Source of the DNA: JANNRW01 sp031401815
Lineage (GTDB): Bacteria > Desulfobacterota > Desulfuromonadia > Geobacterales > DSM-12255
DNA length: 10,129 bases
Assembly (NCBI GenBank): GCA_031401815.1
Contig: JANNRW010000039.1
Location: 1 to 10,129 of the forward strand
Reading direction: 5' to 3'
The position numbers and the translations under genes were made by a program. Under the pieces are notes generated by a model, which saw only the letters and a list, made by a program, of their open reading frames with translations, did no database searches and had not been told where the DNA came from. Below, piece by piece: positions 5,362 to 10,129 of this stretch (position 1 is its first letter; each line of letters begins with the position of its first letter).

Positions 5362-7917
5362 ATGGAAAAACCGGTTCAAAAGATGTATCAGAAGCTAAAC
5401 GGGAAGATAAAGGTCTGGGCGATCCTTATCTTCTGTCTGCTGACAACGGCATTAATGTCGCTGGAGGCAGCAGCGCAGATTGATGTGTCAAGCCAATGGC
5501 CGGCAGTGCCGACAATTGTCAGCAACTCCAATGCCATTACAGTCACCGGGAAGTTCACCCCCTCCCTCGGCAACAACCGCATCATGCTGGTTGCTGTTGC
5601 TACAGAGTACTCGGGTGCTCAGACTCCGACCTTTACAGTTACATATGGAGGTCAGGCAGTCACAAATATAGCTGGCGCCACCAACAATACACAGGTCAAC
5701 AAGATCTGGGTAGGCTACCTGAATGAAGCAGGAATAGTTGCAGCAGGCACCAACAAGACCCTGTCGGTTACTGCATCAACAAATACCAATCTGGTTGCTA
5801 CATATGTCACGGCAGCTGTCTTTGCCGGTGTTGACCAGACAACGCCAATCGCAGGCTCAGGCTCGAATGCATCAGCCTCAACAGCCGCAGCACTTGCTGT
5901 TTCTGCTGCGTACAACGTCTCCGGCCAGGCTGGCAATAACGCTATCAGTGTTTATATCGCCAACTGGACAAGCGGGACTTCAACCGCAGGTGGTAGCCAC
6001 ACTGAAGTAAGAGACTATGCCGGCACCAATATGAGTATTGCAACCGGTTACCTCTTCACAACCACTGGAACAACTACACCTTCAACGACCCCATCCGGCA
6101 CGCTTGCAGGTGCCATTGCAGGTGTCGGTCTCAACCAGATTGCAAAACCTTCAACAGTAACAACCTGCGGTGACTGCCACGACAACCCGCCCAATGACGG
6201 TACGGCGCGAAACGTCCCTCCGGGACAGTTCATGGGCTCCCATGACAAGCATGCAGGTACTGCAGATGGTCTTCAGTATGCATTTGCATGCGGAAGATGC
6301 CATTACAATGCTGCTACCACGAAACACTCCACCGGCTTCAAGAATATTTCGGGAAGCAGTGTCGCCCGTAATAGTTATGGTGGGGTTACGAACATCGCAA
6401 TTACCAACTCGCCTACATTCAATACCTGCACCAAATCGACCTGCCACAGTACCGGTCGTACCAATATCCAGTATGCAACAACCGCTGCCTGGGCCACAAG
6501 CGGCACCACTACCTGTCTCTCCTGCCATGCCGGTCGTGCTGCTGGCAACGGTGTTCAAGCAAACAGTGCCAACGGCTTCAAACTTTCGACTACACACTCA
6601 CAGCATCTGAAATATACGGCAGCCCAGATTAACTGCAACATGTGTCACAGCAAATCAGTAAGTGATGCCCAGACTCTCAAAAACTACACCGGTGTCCTGC
6701 GTCATGCTGACGGCATCAGAAGCGTATCATTCAATGACATAAACTACGGCTCCTACACCTCCTACAAGAGCACCGAATCCGGCTCAAGCGGGAACACCAA
6801 GACCTGTTCAAACGTTGCCTGCCACGGCGGTAAAACCAGAAGCGCCTGGTCAAACCAGGGTGCGCTCAACACTACTCATGTATGTACCCACTGCCACGGG
6901 CAGCCGCAGTCGGCAAATATCCTGCCGAGCAATACCAACCGTAACAACTTTGCCCCAGGCTACCTGAATACAGGTACAAGCACAGACCAGAATACTGCCA
7001 GCACCGATCTGCGTGTTGGCTCTCACTTTGTACACCTCTCTTCCGTCTACATGAAGAAACTCAAGTGCAACGAGTGCCACAGGGTTCCATCTACCCCGTT
7101 TGACGGCACACATATGACCGGGCCAAGGTACAGCTCCCAGTCAATAACCTTTGCCCAGGCATCAACAGCAATCAAGAACGGCCTGACCGGGTTTACCTCC
7201 TATACATCCGGCACAGGTGTAAAAGCAGCTACCTGTTCGACAGTTTACTGTCACGGGGCGAAAACAATCCTGCTTGACACTGCCGGAACCAATCGTAAAC
7301 CCTCATGGAATCAGGATCTGACCACCGGAACCCCTGGCGCAACAGAGTGCGCACGCTGCCATGGCAATCCGCCAAACTCATCATCTGGGAATCACTCTGG
7401 AGCCACTGCTACAACCTCCTGCTCAGGCTGCCACCCGAATGTTGTCAATGCTTCAGGTGCAATCATCAACAAGTCTCTGCACATTAACGGCGCAAACGAT
7501 TACAGCATGGCCTGCAACAACTGCCATGATTACGACACAAGAACCGGCGGCACCGTCTGGGGGAACACCAATTACGGTGGCACAGTCGGCCTTGAAGGCA
7601 GAGGGGCTCATGCCAAGCATATCGAGTATCTCAAAACCAAAAGCGGCTTTGCCCTTAACGCAGCCACAGACACCTTCGGTGGTTCAGCCTATAACGCAAT
7701 CTGCGGCGTCTGCCACACCGTGACCATCGGTGACCATACTCCGGCTAATACTGCCGGCTCAAGGATTATCAACTTCGGCGGCAGCACAGCAAGACAGTAC
7801 GGCTCATCAGCTCCTCTGTACAACGGCGTTTACAATACGTCTTCAGGGACTAATGTGAAATCATGTTCAAACCTTGACTGTCACTACAGAACATCACCAA
7901 TCTGGTCTACCTGGTAA
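5362..7917 (+). CDS. Secreted 14-haem c-type cytochrome with haem-free N-terminal beta domain (Geobacter CxxxxCH/CxxCH type)
   Basis: This is probably an extracytoplasmic electron carrier used in extracellular respiration; that role is inferred from haem number and family. Residues 1-38 form a Sec signal peptide (basic N-terminus, hydrophobic core 18-33, cleavage after AAA at 36-38); the Cys in the core has Phe before it and is not a lipobox. Residues 40-230 are a Ser/Thr/Asn-rich beta domain with TYGGQAV (94-100) and FAGVDQTTPI (154-163), and no Cys. A Thr/Pro linker follows (about 231-247). Haem sites: CxxCH at C269, C310, C385, C425, C508, C569, C663, C687, C718 and C781; CxxxxCH at C356, C482, C625 and C835. 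Four modules repeat the order HxxH, CxxCH, CxxxxCH, CxxCH; the third has two extra CxxCH and the fourth stops after CxxxxCH. It is a single-gene unit with its own terminator; no porin or partner cytochrome is nearby. No specific named homologue is claimed. Confidence 0.93.
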   Translation: MEKPVQKMYQKLNGKIKVWAILIFCLLTTALMSLEAAAQIDVSSQWPAVPTIVSNSNAITVTGKFTPSLGNNRIMLVAVATEYSGAQTPTFTVTYGGQAVTNIAGATNNTQVNKIWVGYLNEAGIVAAGTNKTLSVTASTNTNLVATYVTAAVFAGVDQTTPIAGSGSNASASTAAALAVSAAYNVSGQAGNNAISVYIANWTSGTSTAGGSHTEVRDYAGTNMSIATGYLFTTTGTTTPSTTPSGTLAGAIAGVGLNQIAKPSTVTTCGDCHDNPPNDGTARNVPPGQFMGSHDKHAGTADGLQYAFACGRCHYNAATTKHSTGFKNISGSSVARNSYGGVTNIAITNSPTFNTCTKSTCHSTGRTNIQYATTAAWATSGTTTCLSCHAGRAAGNGVQANSANGFKLSTTHSQHLKYTAAQINCNMCHSKSVSDAQTLKNYTGVLRHADGIRSVSFNDINYGSYTSYKSTESGSSGNTKTCSNVACHGGKTRSAWSNQGALNTTHVCTHCHGQPQSANILPSNTNRNNFAPGYLNTGTSTDQNTASTDLRVGSHFVHLSSVYMKKLKCNECHRVPSTPFDGTHMTGPRYSSQSITFAQASTAIKNGLTGFTSYTSGTGVKAATCSTVYCHGAKTILLDTAGTNRKPSWNQDLTTGTPGATECARCHGNPPNSSSGNHSGATATTSCSGCHPNVVNASGAIINKSLHINGANDYSMACNNCHDYDTRTGGTVWGNTNYGGTVGLEGRGAHAKHIEYLKTKSGFALNAATDTFGGSAYNAICGVCHTVTIGDHTPANTAGSRIINFGGSTARQYGSSAPLYNGVYNTSSGTNVKSCSNLDCHYRTSPIWSTW

Positions 7918-7921
7918 CACC

Positions 7922-7944
7922 CCTCCTGGCTGATCGCCAGGGGG
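7922..7944 (+). other. Small hairpin just after the cytochrome stop
   Basis: CCTCCTGGC (7922-7930) pairs with GCCAGGGGG (7936-7944), with one G-U pair, around the loop TGATC. There is no T-tract, so it is not itself a terminator. In the transcript it would lie between the stop codon and the main terminator, where such hairpins can protect the 3' end. Confidence 0.5.
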
Positions 7945-7964
7945 CTTAGCCTTAAACTTGCAAC

Positions 7965-8008
7965 AAAAAAGCGGCTTCAACCTTTAATCGGTTGAAGCCG
8001 CTTTTTTT
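7965..8008 (+). terminator. Intrinsic terminator of the cytochrome gene
   Basis: A perfect hairpin: GCGGCTTCAACC (7971-7982) pairs with GGTTGAAGCCGC (7990-8001) around a seven-base loop, followed by seven T residues (8002-8008). The preceding A-run extends the pairing. It closes the cytochrome transcript 50 bp after the stop and insulates the acyl-CoA synthetase gene. Confidence 0.95.
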
Positions 8009-8037
8009 ATCTTGAGAGCATTTTGAACTCAGTCTCA

Positions 8038-8070
8038 ATTCCAGAGCAACAACCAACAAAGAACTGGAAT
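8038..8070. repeat. Spaced inverted repeat upstream of the acyl-CoA synthetase
   Basis: ATTCCAG (8038-8044) and CTGGAAT (8064-8070) are perfect inverted copies separated by 19 bp. They lie 60-93 bp before the start codon, where a regulator could bind. It does not match a fatty-acid regulator operator that I can name. A seven-base arm pair can also occur by chance. Confidence 0.35.
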
Positions 8071-8118
8071 AGTACGGTAAATGTGATAAACTGCCGTTCT
8101 ATTAAATAATACTTGTTC

Positions 8119-8130
8119 AGGAGAGCTCTA
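8119..8130 (+). promoter_or_regulatory. Ribosome-binding site that fixes the acyl-CoA synthetase start
   Basis: AGGAGAG at 8119-8125 lies 5 bases before the ATG at 8131. Because it sits inside the six codons that a TTG start at 8113 would add, it favours the ATG. Confidence 0.8.
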
Positions 8131-9993
8131 ATGTCCACCATCAATGCCATGATTGAAGAGAGTTGCCGTAAACATGCGAATATGACTGCGCTGCAACATA
8201 AACTGGGCGGAGTCTGGTGTGATCTCGCCTATGGAAGCATCTGGAGCGGATCTGACAGGATTGCAGCTGGCCTGATCCGTGAGGGGTTCAACCCTGGAGA
8301 TCATGCTGCGCTGCTTGCCCCATCCTCCCCGCGCTGGGTCATCTGCTATCTCGGCATCCTGAAAGCAGGCGGAGTGGTCGTACCTATTGACAAGGAGCTT
8401 AAGAGCGCTGAGTTGCGCAACATTCTGAGCGACTGTGATGCCCGGATTCTATTCACCGACAATCCATGTCTGGACATAATTATCGAGATCATAAGCAGCC
8501 TCCCCCTGATAAATAAAATTGTCGAGTTGCATCCGACCGAGCGTGAAAGCGGAAGCGATCCCCGCTCAGCACAGGCACTGGAGCTCTTGCTTGATGAATG
8601 GAGATCCCTGGTCGCTTCCTGCAACATACAGGTTGAGCGGGCAGCCCGCCTGGAAGCCCTTGCCAGTAATGTTCACAGGCTGCTGGCAACCCCGGGGAGT
8701 GCAAAAACAGACCAGGCAAACGGTATCAACATCTTCTCCCAGGAGCAGGTCAGACGGAAAGAACTTGTCAAGCAGGGACGACTTATCTCCTTTGAATCCC
8801 TTGAGCACGAGGCTCCTCTACCTCCGCTTAACCTTGCCGGATCCGATACTGCCGTAATCCTCTACACTTCAGGAACAACAGGACGTTCGAAGGGTGCAAT
8901 GCTGAGTCATTCGAATATAGTCTCAAACATTCAGGGAGCGACTGCTCATTTCAATCTTGACTCCACCATTCATACCCTCTCCTTCCTCCCGATCAACCAC
9001 GTATTTGAACAGGTCTGCGGCGTGTTACTCCCGCTGTCACTCGGAGGCAAGGTAACCTTCTGCGAGTCTCTCAAAAAGATTGGCGATAATCTGACCGAGA
9101 TACGACCAACCTTTCTTCTTGGTGTGCCTGCTGTATACCGGATGTTATATGACAGAATAATGAAAAATATCGACTCAAAGACAGTCTCGCAGCTCCTCTT
9201 CTCCTTCCCGTTAACCAGACCGCTGGTCACTGCCAAAGTCAAGCAGGCGTTCGGAGCCGGAACCATCTTCATCAGCGGTGGAGCAGCACTTGACCCGGCT
9301 GTTGCGCAGGGGATCACAAATCTCGGCATGAAAATCTACCAGGGGTACGGTATCACTGAAACTTCTCCGATCATTGCAGCAGAATCGCCTGTCAGGCGTC
9401 GGAGCGGCACGGTTGGCTACACTTTGGCAGGGGTCGATGTTCGCATTCTTGATCCCAATGAAGAGCAGATTGGCGAGATTGCTGTCAAGGGGCCAAATGT
9501 CATGCAGGGGTACTACAAAAATCCGCAGGCAACAGCTGAAGTTCTTAATGATGGCTGGTATCGGACCGGAGATCTTGGCTCTCTTGACAAAGAGGGGTAT
9601 CTTACCATCTGCGGCAGGGTCAAGAACCTGATCGTCACCCCTAACGGGAAAAACGTTTACCCCGAAGAGGTTGAAAACGAAATAGTCAACAGCCCCTACA
9701 TTACTGAAGTCATGGTTTATGGTCACAAGGTTGGAGCAACTGTTGAAGAGGTTCATGCAATTGTCTACCCGAATCAGGAAGCAATAGACGATTACGGAAA
9801 GGCAAAAGGGCTTGACCCGATGACAGTCGCCGATGTAGAGAGTTTGATCCGGCAGGAGATACAGAAAGCCTGTGCAGGACTGGCGGATTATAAGCGGGTT
9901 AGGAAATTTACCCTGCGGGAAGATGAGTTCCCCAAGACAACAACACGCAAAATCAAGCGATTCGAGGTAGAGGCGAGTATTGCGATGAACTGA
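8131..9993 (+). CDS. Long-chain acyl-CoA synthetase (AMP-forming fatty acid:CoA ligase)
   Basis: It activates a fatty acid with ATP to acyl-AMP and then to acyl-CoA, feeding beta-oxidation or lipid synthesis, in the cytosol or at the inner membrane. I place the start at the ATG at 8131, preceded by AGGAGAG at 8119-8125; an in-frame TTG at 8113 lies upstream of that site and is rejected. This gives 620 aa. ANL-superfamily motifs: ATP-binding YTSGTTGRSKG (245-255), YQGYGITE (403-410), WYRTGDLG (476-483), the hinge GRVKNLIVTPNGKNVYPEEVE that follows, and C-terminal KTTTRKIKR (602-610), whose K607 aligns with the catalytic Lys. The overall pattern fits the FAA1-like long-chain group. Oddity: a poorly conserved, partly helical stretch (about 134-218) sits between the N-terminal lobe and the ATP loop and looks longer than usual. 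It is a separate transcription unit behind the cytochrome terminator. Chain-length preference cannot be read. Confidence 0.92.
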   Translation: MSTINAMIEESCRKHANMTALQHKLGGVWCDLAYGSIWSGSDRIAAGLIREGFNPGDHAALLAPSSPRWVICYLGILKAGGVVVPIDKELKSAELRNILSDCDARILFTDNPCLDIIIEIISSLPLINKIVELHPTERESGSDPRSAQALELLLDEWRSLVASCNIQVERAARLEALASNVHRLLATPGSAKTDQANGINIFSQEQVRRKELVKQGRLISFESLEHEAPLPPLNLAGSDTAVILYTSGTTGRSKGAMLSHSNIVSNIQGATAHFNLDSTIHTLSFLPINHVFEQVCGVLLPLSLGGKVTFCESLKKIGDNLTEIRPTFLLGVPAVYRMLYDRIMKNIDSKTVSQLLFSFPLTRPLVTAKVKQAFGAGTIFISGGAALDPAVAQGITNLGMKIYQGYGITETSPIIAAESPVRRRSGTVGYTLAGVDVRILDPNEEQIGEIAVKGPNVMQGYYKNPQATAEVLNDGWYRTGDLGSLDKEGYLTICGRVKNLIVTPNGKNVYPEEVENEIVNSPYITEVMVYGHKVGATVEEVHAIVYPNQEAIDDYGKAKGLDPMTVADVESLIRQEIQKACAGLADYKRVRKFTLREDEFPKTTTRKIKRFEVEASIAMN

Positions 9994-10129
9994 AGTGGTT
10001 GCGCTTTCTGAGACATGTGTGTAAGCAATGAACCTCGCTATTTCAAAAGGAGAGTTCAATGCAACAACATCGTACACGTCACAGCGCAGCTTTTAAGGCC
10101 AAGGTCGCTTTGGCCGCACTATCAGAGTC
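9994..10129 (+). mobile_element. Left end of an IS3-family insertion sequence (partial, boundary uncertain)
   Basis: The OrfA start at 10059 shows that an IS3-family element begins shortly before it and continues past the window. The left terminal repeat should begin with TG within roughly 75 bp upstream of OrfA. Candidates are TGAACTGAAGTGG at 9986 and TGAAGTGG at 9991, both touching the acyl-CoA synthetase stop. The right end is not in the window, so the terminal repeats and target duplication cannot be compared and the boundary given here is only nominal. Confidence 0.5.
10059..10129 (+). CDS. IS3-family transposase OrfA, N-terminal fragment
   Basis: Only the first 23 codons are in the window: an ATG at 10059 after a strong AAAGGAGAG. 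The peptide MQQHRTRHSAAFKAKVALAA, then LSES, matches the opening of the helix-turn-helix (HTH_Tnp_1) of IS3-family OrfA proteins, whose start is typically RYSAEFKAKVALEAL-like. In this family OrfA binds the terminal repeats, and a -1 frameshift onto orfB gives the OrfAB transposase with a DDE catalytic domain. The truncation here is by the window edge. The element's intactness cannot be judged. Confidence 0.8.
   Translation, partial: MQQHRTRHSAAFKAKVALAALSE

Noticed and set aside
5431..5442. Lipoprotein signal (Cys in the cytochrome signal peptide core)
   Set aside because: The residue before the Cys is Phe and the hydrophobic core continues beyond it. The AAA site at 36-38 fits signal peptidase I.
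8113..8130. TTG start adding six residues to the acyl-CoA synthetase
   Set aside because: The Shine-Dalgarno AGGAGAG lies inside this extension and is correctly spaced for the ATG at 8131.
9211..10077. A 288-codon open frame on the minus strand opposite the acyl-CoA synthetase
   Set aside because: It lies antisense to a gene with clear family motifs, shows no recognisable domain, and crosses the junction into the IS end. It is a codon-bias shadow.

Overview
The window looks like chromosomal DNA of a Geobacter-like member of the Desulfobacterota (Desulfuromonadia). The strongest sign is a secreted 14-haem cytochrome whose CxxCH sites are interleaved with CxxxxCH sites. I know that pattern mainly from Geobacter (the 'GSu C4xC..C2xCH' type of repeat). 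Two-component and chemotaxis-type signalling genes and an acyl-CoA synthetase fit the same group. Genus and species are inference.

Left part (1-3533, all minus strand): the first 426 codons of a CheA-type histidine kinase, which runs off the left edge inside its CheW-like domain; a 274-bp gap; then a NarL/FixJ-type response regulator translationally coupled (ATGA overlap) to a membrane-anchored PAS/HisKA_3 histidine kinase. The last two form an operon of kinase then regulator.

Middle (3610-4606, minus strand): the conserved ribosomal protein operon rplM-rpsI (L13, S9), with a good sigma-70-like promoter (TTGACA, 17 bp, TATTTT) in front and a strong intrinsic terminator behind. That terminator separates it from the kinase gene downstream.

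Centre right (4621-8008): about 740 bp of AT-rich non-coding DNA holding short dyads, direct repeats and a possible relic of a transposase-associated element. It leads into a single-gene unit for a secreted multihaem c-type cytochrome of 851 aa, followed by a perfect intrinsic terminator. The cytochrome has a beta-rich, haem-free N-terminal domain (about 230 residues) joined by a Thr/Pro linker to 14 haem sites in four related modules. It is the most interesting object in the window and is probably an extracellular or outer-surface electron carrier.

Right part (8131-10129): a long-chain acyl-CoA synthetase of 620 aa (true start at the ATG at 8131), and, 65 bp after its stop, the first 23 codons of an IS3-family OrfA transposase that runs off the right edge. 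The element's left end lies very close to the synthetase stop codon and may even supply it.

I saw no tRNA, rRNA, CRISPR array or complete mobile element, and no defence or other evidently new multi-gene system. The novelty worth following is in the cytochrome's architecture and its upstream region.
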